Below, in pieces: positions 27,517-38,434 of a DNA stretch of 64,000 nucleotides. Positions within the stretch are counted from its first letter, which is position 1. Each line of letters begins with the position of its first letter. Origin of the DNA: Niabella aurantiaca DSM 17617 (GTDB lineage Bacteria; Bacteroidota; Bacteroidia; Chitinophagales; Chitinophagaceae); NCBI RefSeq assembly GCF_000374125.1, contig NZ_KB893632.1, positions 34,342 through 98,341 of the forward strand, read 5' to 3'. Below the pieces are notes generated by a model, which ran no database searches, was not told the origin of the DNA, and saw only the letters and a list, made by a program, of their open reading frames with translations. The translations under genes were made by a program, and so were the position numbers.

Positions 27517-27831
27517 TTACTTCTTGTTTTTCCGAGCCAGCAACGATTTATAATGATTCTCATTGATATCCCACCTGTGATAAGACGAAAAGACGGCAAT
27601 AAACGCAACAATAATGATACCGGCAATGAGCAAAATTAAAAAAAGAGATGGATCTGCATTGGCCTGCATGGCTGCTTTTTTATACCAGCCGCTGAAAAAA
27701 TTGATAAAAGTGCCGATCATGAGCAGGATCCCGAATGGGGTGCCGATCAGGAGGTTCTTGACCGACCTTTTTTTCTTTAGCCGGTTCGCCTCCCAATATT
27801 TTATAAAAGCTTCTTCTTCTTTTGTGTACAT
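27517..27831 (-). CDS. Small two-span membrane protein, unknown function
   Basis: It has 104 residues. An N-terminal acidic/basic segment (YTKEEEAFIKYWEANR) is followed by two membrane spans at about residues 28-47 and 62-84 (LFLILLIAGIIIVAFIAVF), and a short basic tail KSLLARKNKK. I do not recognise the family. It is upstream of the FKBP group on the same strand and may be co-transcribed. A TACCTTTG box ends seven bases before the ATG. Confidence 0.65.
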   Translation of the reverse strand: MYTKEEEAFIKYWEANRLKKKRSVKNLLIGTPFGILLMIGTFINFFSGWYKKAAMQANADPSLFLILLIAGIIIVAFIAVFSSYHRWDINENHYKSLLARKNKK

Positions 27832-27838
27832 GATCGTT

Positions 27839-27846
27839 CAAAGGTA
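27839..27846 (-). promoter_or_regulatory. -7 box TACCTTTG seven bases before the small membrane-protein gene
   Basis: Exact TANNTTTG match on the minus strand, seven bases before the ATG at 27831; third case in this window of a box almost touching the start codon. It may drive the whole FKBP group. Confidence 0.5.
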
Positions 27847-27912
27847 AATGAAAAACAAGCAGTTTTGTAAGTGTAACAAATGTTGCATATATTGCAGTTC
27901 AATTAATTGTTT

Positions 27913-28764
27913 GTGAAACTAGCGTCATTATTAGCCCAATACCTGTTCGCCCATAAGCAGTTAAGCTTGCCGGGGCTGGGGATTTTTTATGCTGAAAACA
28001 GCGAAGATCCGGAGTATCCTCCTACAGTCAAGTTTGAACAAAAGCCCGTAGACGGATTTGATGAGGCTGTGGTCGATTACATCTCCTCCGAAACCGGGAA
28101 GATGAAAGTACTGGCGATCTCCGATTTGCATTCGCAGCTGGAAGATGCGATCCGGTTTTTAAATACCGGTAAGCCGTACTTATTTGCGGGCATGGGCACC
28201 CTTCTGAAAAAAGCAGACGGCTCGTATGATTTTGTGCCCAATACAACGCCGCTTCCGCCCAGGAAAAAAGATGTTCCGATCACGGAACGGAATACGATCC
28301 CACAAAGCTACATCGAGGAAAAGCCGGGCACCGGCAAATCAAAAAAACCGGCGATCATCATTATTGTGCTGGCGGTAATTGCCATCGCGGCAACCATCTG
28401 GTTTTATTCAAAGACCAGCGAACCGGGGATACCGGCTCCTGCAAATGAAACGGCCGGGCATCCCGGTGCTGCGGATACCGCTCCGGCTGATACTGCTACC
28501 CGGCAGGGAGGCAATGCCGTTAACCCCGGCACTGCTGCTACTGCAACGCCGGGAGTGGTAACCTATGTGCTGGAAATTACAAAGGAGCCCCGTGCTTCAA
28601 AGCGCTATAACCAGCTGAAACGGATTGAATGGCCGGTTGAGCTGGAGAAAGTGGATTCCCTGCGATACGCCATCATTATGAAGCTGAGCACGCCCGCAGC
28701 GGACACCGCCCGGGTAAGGGATTCGTTAACAGTTATTTCCGGTAAAAAGGTATCTATCCGCTGA
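27913..28764 (+). CDS. HU-CCDC81-like domain membrane protein
   Basis: It has 283 residues from the GTG at 27913 (a TTG at 27907 is also possible). The N-terminal 110 residues resemble the bacterial CCDC81-type HU-like domain pair (LAQYLFAHKQLSLPGLGIFY, then FLNTGKPYLFAGMGTLLKK). A single membrane span lies at about residues 138-158 (AIIIIVLAVIAIAATIWFY), followed by an Ala/Thr/Pro-rich linker and a C-terminal 65-residue domain that may be SPOR-like. This architecture is typical of Bacteroidota proteins thought to link DNA or cytoplasmic partners with the cell wall. The role is inferred, not shown. It is divergent from the small membrane-protein gene. Confidence 0.7.
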   Translation: MKLASLLAQYLFAHKQLSLPGLGIFYAENSEDPEYPPTVKFEQKPVDGFDEAVVDYISSETGKMKVLAISDLHSQLEDAIRFLNTGKPYLFAGMGTLLKKADGSYDFVPNTTPLPPRKKDVPITERNTIPQSYIEEKPGTGKSKKPAIIIIVLAVIAIAATIWFYSKTSEPGIPAPANETAGHPGAADTAPADTATRQGGNAVNPGTAATATPGVVTYVLEITKEPRASKRYNQLKRIEWPVELEKVDSLRYAIIMKLSTPAADTARVRDSLTVISGKKVSIR

Positions 28765-28777
28765 TATTCGTACCAGC

Positions 28778-28820
28778 AAAAAACACCCGGGGTCCTGGCG
28801 TAAACCACTGACCCCGGGTG
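28778..28820 (-). terminator. Terminator of the FtsB/DivIC-like gene
   Basis: CACCCGGGGTC and GACCCCGGGTG form an 11-bp perfect stem (28784-28794 with 28810-28820); on the minus strand it is followed by six T residues. It lies 22 bases beyond the minus-strand stop codon, and could also slow transcription arriving from the plus-strand gene. Confidence 0.85.
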
Positions 28821-28842
28821 CGTATCTGATCCGATCGTTTGT

Positions 28843-29226
28843 TTATTCTGCCTGTTTTAATTTGGTCTGATCTTCTGTAAGGAAGATGTCTTCATTGCTT
28901 CGTTTCATCAGGTACTTTTCGCGCGCCAGCTTTTCGATGGTCGCCGGATCTGTTTCCAGATCGTTTTTGATCTTGTGCAGCCCGATCAGTTCTTTGTTGT
29001 AATGATCTTTGCTCAGCTCCAGGTCATGAAGCTCCTTGCTGCGTTCAATGATGGAGAACAGGTCATTTTTATCCAGGAACAGCATGATGGCTAAGAAGCC
29101 TACTGTAGCCAGTAAAAATTTATTGGTCAGGAACCGCGAAATTTTGCTCAATGCTTTGCGCGGCCGCTGCGGAACGGTTTCCTGTGCAGGCTCTTTTTCA
29201 GGGACAAAGTCAACAAATTCTTCCAT
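28843..29226 (-). CDS. FtsB/DivIC-like septum formation initiator protein
   Basis: Small bitopic division protein expected to join the FtsL/FtsQ-type complex at the septum. It has 127 residues: a cytoplasmic N-terminus, one membrane span at about 35-52 (FLLATVGFLAIMLFL), then a coiled coil (ERSKELHDLELSKDHYNKEL) and the family end DPATIEKLAREKYLMKRSNE. It sits between eno and the HU-CCDC81-like gene. It follows eno by 122 bases, a frequent neighbour pair in Bacteroidota, and has its own terminator. Confidence 0.9.
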   Translation of the reverse strand: MEEFVDFVPEKEPAQETVPQRPRKALSKISRFLTNKFLLATVGFLAIMLFLDKNDLFSIIERSKELHDLELSKDHYNKELIGLHKIKNDLETDPATIEKLAREKYLMKRSNEDIFLTEDQTKLKQAE

Positions 29227-29348
29227 ACAGGACTAATGTGATAATTTGAAAATTTGAAAACGTGCTGATGGAAGCCTGCTGATTTTACCCCGCAGTTGAA
29301 GTGTGCGACGCAAGAAAGCTGCCATTAGCACCCAAGCCGACCTAATTA

Positions 29349-31059
<1,711 letters not shown>

Positions 31060-31653
31060 ATGAAAAGCCTGATCATTGTAGATATGCAGTATGATTTTTT
31101 ACCGGGCGGTGCTTTGCCCGTGGCCGGGGGACATGACCTGATCCCGGTGATCAACCGGCTGCAGCAGGGGTATGCACTGGTTGTAGCCACCCAGGACTGG
31201 CATCCGGCAGATCATAAGAGTTTTGCAACGCAACATCCGGGAAAAAAGGCTTTTGATGTCATTGAATGGAAGGAAGGGACACAAACCCTGTGGCCGGATC
31301 ATTGTGTGCAGGAAATGCATGGTGCGGAATTACATCCGGACCTGGATCAGCGCAGGATCGAAGCCATCTTCCGTAAAGGGATGGCCCCGGAAATTGACAG
31401 TTACAGCGGCTTTTATGATAATGGACATTTAAAAGCGACTGGCATGGGCGATTACCTGAAGGGCAAGGGGATAACGGAGGTACATGTATGCGGACTGGCC
31501 GCCGATTTCTGTGTTTATTTTACGGCGCTGGATGCCCTGGAACTGGGATTGAAAGCGGCGATTGCAGAACAGGCCACACTACCGATCGACGCGGTCCGGT
31601 ATGAACAGCTAAAGCAGCAGTTTGCGGCACGGGGCGGGGCGTTTGTGGTTTAA
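31060..31653 (+). CDS. pncA: Nicotinamidase / pyrazinamidase
   Basis: Hydrolyses nicotinamide to nicotinate for NAD salvage. It has 197 residues. The catalytic aspartate is in IVDMQYDFLPGGAL, metal-binding histidines lie in DWHPADHKSF, the catalytic lysine is in FRKGM, and the nucleophilic cysteine is in HVCGLAADFCVYFTALDAL. All are present, so the enzyme should be active. It stands alone on the plus strand. Confidence 0.96.
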   Translation: MKSLIIVDMQYDFLPGGALPVAGGHDLIPVINRLQQGYALVVATQDWHPADHKSFATQHPGKKAFDVIEWKEGTQTLWPDHCVQEMHGAELHPDLDQRRIEAIFRKGMAPEIDSYSGFYDNGHLKATGMGDYLKGKGITEVHVCGLAADFCVYFTALDALELGLKAAIAEQATLPIDAVRYEQLKQQFAARGGAFVV

Positions 31654-31672
31654 GGTTTAACGTTGCTCCGTT

Positions 31673-31894
31673 TTTTGCGGGGATCAGCGCAGCGATTCAG
31701 AGGATGTCATCCATTTTGGAGTATTACACTTCTTACCGGTCGCCGGAGCGGTTTGCGGGTTGATGATGGACAGCCTGATGCTGATCCCGGTGCTCAATTT
31801 TCATATCTCAAAAAAGGGGGCTATCAAAAATCTTTTAAAGATACTGTCGCGCCGGCACGGGGGCGGGGTGATAAAGACTGATCATCATATATAA
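31673..31894 (+). pseudogene. Possible remnant of a membrane-protein gene
   Basis: A frame with no start codon in its first part reads HFGVLHFLPVAGAVCGLMMD and continues with SLMLIPVLNFHISKKGAIKN before a basic tail and a TAA stop at 31892. The composition looks like a hydrophobic C-terminal fragment and not random sequence. The only ATG is at 31763, leaving 43 codons. It may be the end of a decayed gene; I do not recognise the family and a chance frame is possible. Confidence 0.3.
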
Positions 31895-31906
31895 GAAGCT
31901 GCCTGC

Positions 31907-34900
31907 TTATTTGCTATTAAACTGCACCCACTTTATACTGCTATGGATCTTATCCTCCGTTCTGTAAATAAAGTACAGGGTGTGAAACTGACCATCCGTT
32001 ATTTCTTTAACGGGAATATGCATAATGGCCTCTTTCGGGTCTTTTGCGACTGCCGGTACGGGCTTGCGGCCTAACAATACCCCGTCGGCGGCATCCAGCC
32101 GCACTTCAAGGACCGGTGTTTTTCCCCGAACTTCCTGCTGGATGCAGGCTATATTGAGGGAGCGTACACCTGTCAGGTCAATCTGCTTTAATGCCAGCCC
32201 TCCTTTTCCCGTTTTTTCGGCGTCGCGCAATGACCGGGTATTGCTTTTTAATAAAAGGGTACTGGTGCCGGTAAGCGATTTGATCTGATTGCCGCCTTTA
32301 TCGGAATAGCTGGCAGATAGAACGAGCACGCGGTTAGGCTTTGTATCTGCCGGCGGCACAATAGTGCCCGAAGCAGGCAATGATTTTTTTACGGTGCTCC
32401 GGTCGCTTAATGATAATATCCAGGTAACGATCTGGTGAACGTCATCTTCTGTAAGGGTGGGGTGGGCAGACATGGCCGTTTCGCCCCATACGCCGCTGCC
32501 GCCGTTTATTATTTTTTCTGTAAGGTAGTTTACGGCGCCGGGGTCCTTGCTGTATTTTTTCGCTACCTGTTCAAATGAGGGGCCTACTGATTTTTCAGTT
32601 TCCTTATGACAGGCTTTGCAATCCAGCGACAACATGATGTTTTTTCCGCTGACACCTGCCTGCCCCTGCTGATGTCCCATGGAGGCACCGGCTTTGTCGA
32701 ACCCTTCAGTGAAATCAGCGGATACAAAGAGGCTGGCCGGGTCAAAAGCTGCGGTATCTTTTGGATCGGTTGCCGTTATTTTATAGTGCAGCGGCACACC
32801 GGGTATGTAAAAAGACCGGTTTCCGCCGGTAATGGTGATGTTTACCACCGGTGTTTCATTGCCCGCATAGATACTTACCGCATCGCTTTTGGTAACGGCG
32901 CCTTTATCATCTTTTACTTCAACCGTTATTTTAAAGTCGCCTGCTTTGGCATAAGTATATGTTAGTCCGGCTGTGTCGGTTTCTTTACGGGTGCCATCTC
33001 CCATGATCCAGGTATACGTTATTTTGTCGTTATCCGGGTCTTTGGCCTTTACAGATACGTTAACGGCAAAAGGCAGTATGCCGGTTGTTTTATTCACCGT
33101 AACGGATTGAATGGCCGGGGCTCTGTTGCCGCCGTTGAAATTGATCCTGGCCAGGCCGGCATCCGGGTTTTTGGAAAACCAGCCCGATCCGTATTCGAGC
33201 AGGTATAGCCTGCCATCGGGCCCTACTTCCATATCGATCAGCGAGTTCACTTTTACGGCACTGGCGAAAGGTTCCATCTTGTCAAAATCGCCATTGGGCA
33301 GCATGGTGACCGCCTTCATCCATCCGCGGATCCAGTCATAAATGATGAGCTTGCCGTTGTAATAATCCGGTAACCTGGTTTCCCGGGGAAACATATCGGT
33401 GTAATATACAGGGCCAGCCATAGCATTCCTTCCGCCCGATCCTACCTGCGGAAAATCGGGAGAGGCTGCATAGGGATACCAGATAAATGCAGGCTGGGCT
33501 GGTGGTAACATGGTTAGCCCCGTGTTGTTTCTCGAAGCGTTAACGGGATGCTCCGGGTCAAAATTGTCCCCGCTTTTACCGGTACTGTAATCATACTGCC
33601 GGTAGGCGTAATTATTACCCACAAACAGCGGCCATCCAAAATAGCCGGCCTTGCGCGCCTGGTTTATTTCATCATAGCCACGGGGTCCGCGTTCTTTAAA
33701 ATTGTCTGAACTGGCATCCGGCCCCACTTCGCCCCAATATAAATAGCCGGTTTTCTGGTCCACAGAAATACGGTATGGATTCCGGTTGCCCATTACATAG
33801 ATTTCGGGTCTTGTCTTTTCCGTGCCTTTGGGAAAAAGATTGCCGTCCGGAATTTCATAGCTGCCATCGGGGTTTATCTTTATGCGGAGGATCTTTCCGC
33901 GGAGGTCGTTGGTATTGCCGCTGGATCTTCCGGCATCGTATTGCTGGTGACCCGGTATATCATTCATTGGGCTGTAGCCGTTATTCACGAACCGTACACC
34001 CGGCTCATCAAAAGGCGTCGCATTATCGCCTGATGAAACATAAAGCAGTCCATCCGGACCAAATGCAATGGAACCGCCGGTATGACAACAGATATCTCTT
34101 TGGGATTTTACTTCGAGGATCACTTTTTCAGTAGCCGCATCGAGCGTGTCATTTTTAAAAGTGAACCGGGAAAGCCTGTTCACAGCGCTGTCTGCGGGGC
34201 TGTAATAGATATATACCCAGTTGTTTTTGGCAAAGTCCGGATCCTTTTGCAGTCCAAGCATACCTTCCTCTGCGTTAACACCGGGCACATCCGTTTTGTA
34301 GTAAACATTTAAAAAACCAACCTGTCTTACTTTTTGGGTAGCGTTCTTGTACAACATGATCTCTCCCCGCCGTTGTATCACCAGCACGTCAAAGTTGGGC
34401 AGGATCGTCATTTCTGTGGGTTCAAAAAAAGTGCCCTGTGATAACTGCTCTTTTGAGAACCGGTCTTCGTCAGGCGGCATTTGCGTGGCTGCCTTTGAAT
34501 AATCCGGCTTCTTATTAGCACCGATGGCATATTGAATGCCGCCTAAGATATGCTGCAGGTATAATGTATCCGAGAAAGACTCCGGGGTATGCCCCAGCTC
34601 GGTATAAAAGGCCCGGCCTCCGTCAAATTTGTGGTACCAGGCAATAGGGTGCGGGTTGCCGTTCTTACCACCCTGGTAGCTTTTTTCATCAACGGTCAGG
34701 ATCACTTTTACGTCTTTGCTCATCTTCTTAAAGTTGTAAAACTCATCGGTTTTTTTCCATTGCCGTGGCAGGTGCCGGGTAGCCATTTGGGTACTGTCGG
34801 TTACCAGCAGTACGCCTGGCTGCACATTGGGAAAGCTGTCGGTAATGCCCGGGTGATCCTGGAAGTAGGCGCCTGCTAACCTTCCATACCAGCCCCAGTC

Positions 34901-35269
34901 CGGTTCGCAATCGGTGGCCGCATGAATGCCCATATAACCGCCTCCTGCCTGTATATATCGTTCAAAAGCGGCTTCCTGCCGGTAGTTAAGCACATCCCCG
35001 GTGGTGCTGAGAAAAATAACGGCGGCATACTTTTTTAAACTGTCGTCCGTAAAGATCCTGGCATCCGTTGTTGTGTCCACATCGAAATCATTGGTTACGC
35101 CCAGCTTTTGAATGGCCGTATTCCCATCTGCAATGGATTCGTGGTGAAAGCCGGCAGTTTTGCTAAATACCAGTATTCTTGGCTTTCCGTTTTTTGCGGC
35201 ACAGGAGCCTAAAAGCAGCACGATCATGAAGTAGCACAGACGTTTTACAACGGAAGAAGATGGACGCAT
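31907..35269 (-). CDS. ThuA / sugar dehydrogenase / PKD / cytochrome c fusion lipoprotein
   Basis: Start set at the ATG at 35269 (MRPSSSVVKRLCYFMIVLLL, lipobox LLGSC); the longer frame from 35416 has no signal at its start. About 1120 residues. In order: ThuA-like domain (about 28-245, ILVFSKTAGFHHESI, GGGYMGIHAATD), a PQQ-type glucose/sorbosone dehydrogenase beta-propeller (about 265-700, ICCHTGGSIAFGPDGLLYVS, NRNPYRISVDQKTG), a PKD domain (about 710-800, YTWIMGDGT), a class I cytochrome c with CKACH near residue 895 and a likely methionine ligand in TAMSAHP, and a CBM6-like C-terminal region. Suggests surface-anchored sugar or polyol oxidation with electrons passed to the heme. It is downstream of the oxidoreductase operon and the TonB receptor on the same strand. 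Confidence 0.85.
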   Translation of the reverse strand: MRPSSSVVKRLCYFMIVLLLGSCAAKNGKPRILVFSKTAGFHHESIADGNTAIQKLGVTNDFDVDTTTDARIFTDDSLKKYAAVIFLSTTGDVLNYRQEAAFERYIQAGGGYMGIHAATDCEPDWGWYGRLAGAYFQDHPGITDSFPNVQPGVLLVTDSTQMATRHLPRQWKKTDEFYNFKKMSKDVKVILTVDEKSYQGGKNGNPHPIAWYHKFDGGRAFYTELGHTPESFSDTLYLQHILGGIQYAIGANKKPDYSKAATQMPPDEDRFSKEQLSQGTFFEPTEMTILPNFDVLVIQRRGEIMLYKNATQKVRQVGFLNVYYKTDVPGVNAEEGMLGLQKDPDFAKNNWVYIYYSPADSAVNRLSRFTFKNDTLDAATEKVILEVKSQRDICCHTGGSIAFGPDGLLYVSSGDNATPFDEPGVRFVNNGYSPMNDIPGHQQYDAGRSSGNTNDLRGKILRIKINPDGSYEIPDGNLFPKGTEKTRPEIYVMGNRNPYRISVDQKTGYLYWGEVGPDASSDNFKERGPRGYDEINQARKAGYFGWPLFVGNNYAYRQYDYSTGKSGDNFDPEHPVNASRNNTGLTMLPPAQPAFIWYPYAASPDFPQVGSGGRNAMAGPVYYTDMFPRETRLPDYYNGKLIIYDWIRGWMKAVTMLPNGDFDKMEPFASAVKVNSLIDMEVGPDGRLYLLEYGSGWFSKNPDAGLARINFNGGNRAPAIQSVTVNKTTGILPFAVNVSVKAKDPDNDKITYTWIMGDGTRKETDTAGLTYTYAKAGDFKITVEVKDDKGAVTKSDAVSIYAGNETPVVNITITGGNRSFYIPGVPLHYKITATDPKDTAAFDPASLFVSADFTEGFDKAGASMGHQQGQAGVSGKNIMLSLDCKACHKETEKSVGPSFEQVAKKYSKDPGAVNYLTEKIINGGSGVWGETAMSAHPTLTEDDVHQIVTWILSLSDRSTVKKSLPASGTIVPPADTKPNRVLVLSASYSDKGGNQIKSLTGTSTLLLKSNTRSLRDAEKTGKGGLALKQIDLTGVRSLNIACIQQEVRGKTPVLEVRLDAADGVLLGRKPVPAVAKDPKEAIMHIPVKEITDGQFHTLYFIYRTEDKIHSSIKWVQFNSK

Positions 35270-35595
35270 AAAGATGAATATTGTTGACTTGATAAAACAG
35301 GTAACGGATACAGGTGGCATTACCGGGCTGGGAGCAATACCGGACATCCCTGCGCTGATGGCGGCAGGCCGGGCCTTGCGGCAGAACGGGATCGGGTAAG
35401 AACGAGGCATCGGCAACCGTTATTTTAATGCTCTGGCAATAACCATTATTGCAAAAATGCGAAAATAGAACGCTATTGGCAGTAATATGCAAAAATAATA
35501 TCAATTCTTGTTAAAATAAACGCATGCTATGCCATGAAGCAGGGACCAAAATAATATCATGTAAATATGGGCATGCTTTTTATTTCAAAAATGAA

Positions 35596-35634
35596 AAAGC
35601 CGCCCCAGTTACTTTTGAGACGGCTTCTTTTTTT
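35596..35634. terminator. Bidirectional terminator downstream of the TonB receptor
   Basis: AAGCCG (35597-35602) pairs with CGGCTT (35621-35626), flanked by an A run on the left and a T run on the right. It serves the minus-strand receptor gene that ends at 35648 and would also stop plus-strand transcripts. Confidence 0.65.
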
Positions 35635-35647
35635 AAAAACAGATCGA

Positions 35648-38038
35648 TCAGAACTTAAATGCAGCAGTTACCACAAAATTCCGCGGAGGAATGGGATTGA
35701 TGCTGTAGTTCTCATGCACATAATAGTTAAAGGTATTGGTGATATTTGCCAGTTTGGCCAGCAACGACCATTTTTTGTAGGTATAGCCTGCGGAAACATC
35801 CACGGTAGTAAACCCTTTTACTGTAAACATACGATCCCGGATGGCACCGTTATCATCTGCGTAGTCATTGCTCCAGCCAGCATTGCGCTCACCTATATAG
35901 TAGATACCCGCTCCTAATTTCAATCCGCGTACGGCTCCTTCCCGGAAGGTATAAAAAGTAGTGGCATTGGCGGTATGCGCAGGACTGTTTACCAGGCGCG
36001 GCCCTTCCACAAAGCTTCCTTTCCGGCCGGAGGTTTTGGTATAACGCATGTTATTGTAGCTATAACCGGCCAGGATGTCCCATCCTTTTATGGGCTGGCT
36101 TTTCAGATCCACTTCAATACCATCGCTGGTGGTTTGCCCGGTCAGTTCCCTGTATTCCGGATTTTCAAGAGAGGGCTGTGACAGATTGCTGTTGATGATG
36201 CGATACAGCGTAAGATTTGCGCTTAGCAAGCCATCAAAGAAGTCATTTTTTACACCCAGTTCAAACTGGTCGATGAATGACGGTTTGAGCGGCTGGTTGT
36301 TGATGTCCCTGCCTGAATTGGGAGAGAATGAGTTGGAATAGCTTGAAAAAACAGTGGTATGATTGGTTGGTTGATATACCAGGCCGATCCTGGGTGAAAA
36401 GGCTTTGTCAATTTGTATGCTGCCGTATGCAAGGGAGTCGTTTTGGAGATATGTGGTTTTTGTAGGACTGGTCTGCTGAAAGGACCAGCGGATGCCTGCC
36501 AGTATTTTGAATTTTTCTGAAAGGGCTACAAAATCCTGTACATAAGCTCCAAAACGTGTTACAGAGGCATCTGCAGAGCTTTTCCATTTCCAATCAGTGG
36601 GCATGTCGGTACGTGCTGTATAAGCGGAAGGATCAATAAGACTGATAGTATCATAAAAGGTGCTGGAACTGTAATAAGAGGCCAGGCTGGTAGTCAGATC
36701 CCGCTCGGCATCCACGCCGATCAATAATTTATGCACGATGGCACCGGTTTGGAACTGGCCGTTCAGATTGACCTGCCCGGTATAATAGTCCTGCTTATTG
36801 TTGGTTTTGCCCAAAGGTCTTCTCCATTTTCCGTTTACATCTGCCTGTATGCGCTCCAGAGAAAAATAATCTCTTTCATAGTTCTGATATCCGGCCAGGG
36901 CATTGAGCTGCCAGCTGTCATTGAATGTATGATTGAACTCGGCCGATGCGGTGGCCTGGTTGGTTTTGGCGTGTTGCCAGGGAGCTCCAAAAAATGCATT
37001 GCGGCTTACGGGGGTAACTGTTTTACCACCATATACACCGGCTTTATCACTCATAGTTCCAATACCGAAGTCTGGCGTGAACTCATGCTGCAGGTAATCG
37101 CCCTGTACCAGCAACTTTGTTTTTTCGCTTAGTTTAAACAGAAGCGAGGGGTTTACATAAAACCGCTCGGAATGCACATCGTCGCGGTAGCTGTTGGCTT
37201 TTTCATAAGTGCCGTTCAGGCGGTAGGCAACGGATTGGCTGATGGGCCCGTAAATATCAACCGACGGTTTGTAAAGATCATAACTGCCCACCCGCATGCT
37301 TATTTCGCCTCCAAAATTAAACCTTGGTTTTTTGGTGATCATGTTGATGATACCGCCGGGCGCTACGTTACCATATAAAAGCGCTGCACCCCCTTTTAAA
37401 ACCTCTACGCTTTCAATGGCGCTCATTTCCGGCATAGCCCCGCTGTTGACACGGAAGCCGTTCTTAAAGGTATTGGTATTGCCCAGGTTGTAACCGCGGG
37501 CATAAAAGGTTTCCTGGGTGCTGGCCCGGGCCCCGCCCAGGTAAACACCGTTTACATTCTTGATCACATCGCTTAAACGCTGCGCCTGCTGGTTTTCGAT
37601 GGTCGATTGCCCGATGATGGTCACCGCCTGGGGAAGATCCATGATCGGAATATTGGATTTTCCGATCCGCGCCGTTCCCTGGTTGATGCTGCCGCCGATG
37701 CGTACGATCACTTCTTTTAATTCGCGGGCGTTTAAGGAAAGGTTGTATTGGGAGGCTTCCGTGCTCACCGGTGGAACGGTGACCGGTACTTCCTGGCTGG
37801 TTTCTCCTTCAAATGAATAAACCAGTATATATTCCCCGTAAGGGATCTCTTTGAACTCAAAATGTCCCTGCTCATTTGTGACCGCATGTTTTTTCTTTCC
37901 TTTGATCACTACATTTACATTGGGAACCGGGTTGCCCTCCGGAGTAGTGATCACCCCCTCGATATTACCGGTGTTGGTTTGTGCATTTGCACTTAAAAAC
38001 GTCATTAGTGTCGTCAAAAACAGCAAAAATCTTCTCAT
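35648..38038 (-). CDS. TonB-dependent siderophore-type receptor
   Basis: Outer-membrane receptor of 796 residues. Signal peptide 1-19, a carboxypeptidase-like domain at about 24-105, a plug at about 120-235 (DLPQAVTIIGQSTIENQQAQ, NVNGVYLGGARAS, VEVLKGGAALLYGNVAPGG), and a barrel ending VTAAFKF. The plug motifs match the FhuA/FhuE-like siderophore group. No siderophore genes are near, so iron uptake is inferred from family only. The upstream region has a near-perfect 17-bp direct repeat. Confidence 0.9.
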   Translation of the reverse strand: MRRFLLFLTTLMTFLSANAQTNTGNIEGVITTPEGNPVPNVNVVIKGKKKHAVTNEQGHFEFKEIPYGEYILVYSFEGETSQEVPVTVPPVSTEASQYNLSLNARELKEVIVRIGGSINQGTARIGKSNIPIMDLPQAVTIIGQSTIENQQAQRLSDVIKNVNGVYLGGARASTQETFYARGYNLGNTNTFKNGFRVNSGAMPEMSAIESVEVLKGGAALLYGNVAPGGIINMITKKPRFNFGGEISMRVGSYDLYKPSVDIYGPISQSVAYRLNGTYEKANSYRDDVHSERFYVNPSLLFKLSEKTKLLVQGDYLQHEFTPDFGIGTMSDKAGVYGGKTVTPVSRNAFFGAPWQHAKTNQATASAEFNHTFNDSWQLNALAGYQNYERDYFSLERIQADVNGKWRRPLGKTNNKQDYYTGQVNLNGQFQTGAIVHKLLIGVDAERDLTTSLASYYSSSTFYDTISLIDPSAYTARTDMPTDWKWKSSADASVTRFGAYVQDFVALSEKFKILAGIRWSFQQTSPTKTTYLQNDSLAYGSIQIDKAFSPRIGLVYQPTNHTTVFSSYSNSFSPNSGRDINNQPLKPSFIDQFELGVKNDFFDGLLSANLTLYRIINSNLSQPSLENPEYRELTGQTTSDGIEVDLKSQPIKGWDILAGYSYNNMRYTKTSGRKGSFVEGPRLVNSPAHTANATTFYTFREGAVRGLKLGAGIYYIGERNAGWSNDYADDNGAIRDRMFTVKGFTTVDVSAGYTYKKWSLLAKLANITNTFNYYVHENYSINPIPPRNFVVTAAFKF

Positions 38039-38376
38039 TTCCTATAAATTTTCGCCGCAAAAGACGGTTATTTTCCGGTTTTTCACTTTCTAAATGCGGA
38101 AATCCATTTACGAAATCGGGAAAAATTCGCTTACGAGATCGGGAAAAGGAGTGAAAAGTTTAATATTCTGAGTTCAGGTTTCACGTTGGGTCTTATTTTT
38201 ATCGGATATCATGTAGGAGGAAACGTTAAACGTCTGCGTATATCTTTCCCTGATGCTCCGTCCCGGCTGAACACGCATGCTTAGCTATAGGGAATGGGAT
38301 TTTGAAAACGAAGAACGGAACGTTAAGTATAAAAAACTGACTCGGAACGTTGAACTTTAAACCTTAAACAAAAGAA
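38039..38376. other. Upstream region of the TonB receptor
   Basis: No gene seen. It holds the direct repeat at 38108-38147 and, at its far end, the terminator of the ThuA operon. A few AACGTT words occur near 38225, 38320 and 38346; no promoter box could be assigned with confidence. Confidence 0.4.
38108..38147. promoter_or_regulatory. 17-bp direct repeat upstream of the TonB receptor
   Basis: TTACGAAATCGGGAAAA (38108-38124) and TTACGAGATCGGGAAAA (38131-38147) differ at one base and start 23 bases apart. They lie 70-110 bases before the receptor start, a plausible place for paired regulator sites. Confidence 0.45.
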
Positions 38377-38405
38377 AACCCCGCCTGGTAAAACCGGGCA
38401 GGGTT
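38377..38405 (-). terminator. Terminator of the ThuA/PmoA/oxidoreductase operon
   Basis: AACCCCGCCTGG pairs with CCGGGCAGGGTT (one mismatch, one G-T pair) around loop TAAAA; the minus strand continues TTCTTTTG. It lies 29 bases after the ThuA gene stop. Confidence 0.75.
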
Positions 38406-38434
38406 AAAATCTCTTTTTATGGCTGGCCAGCCGC

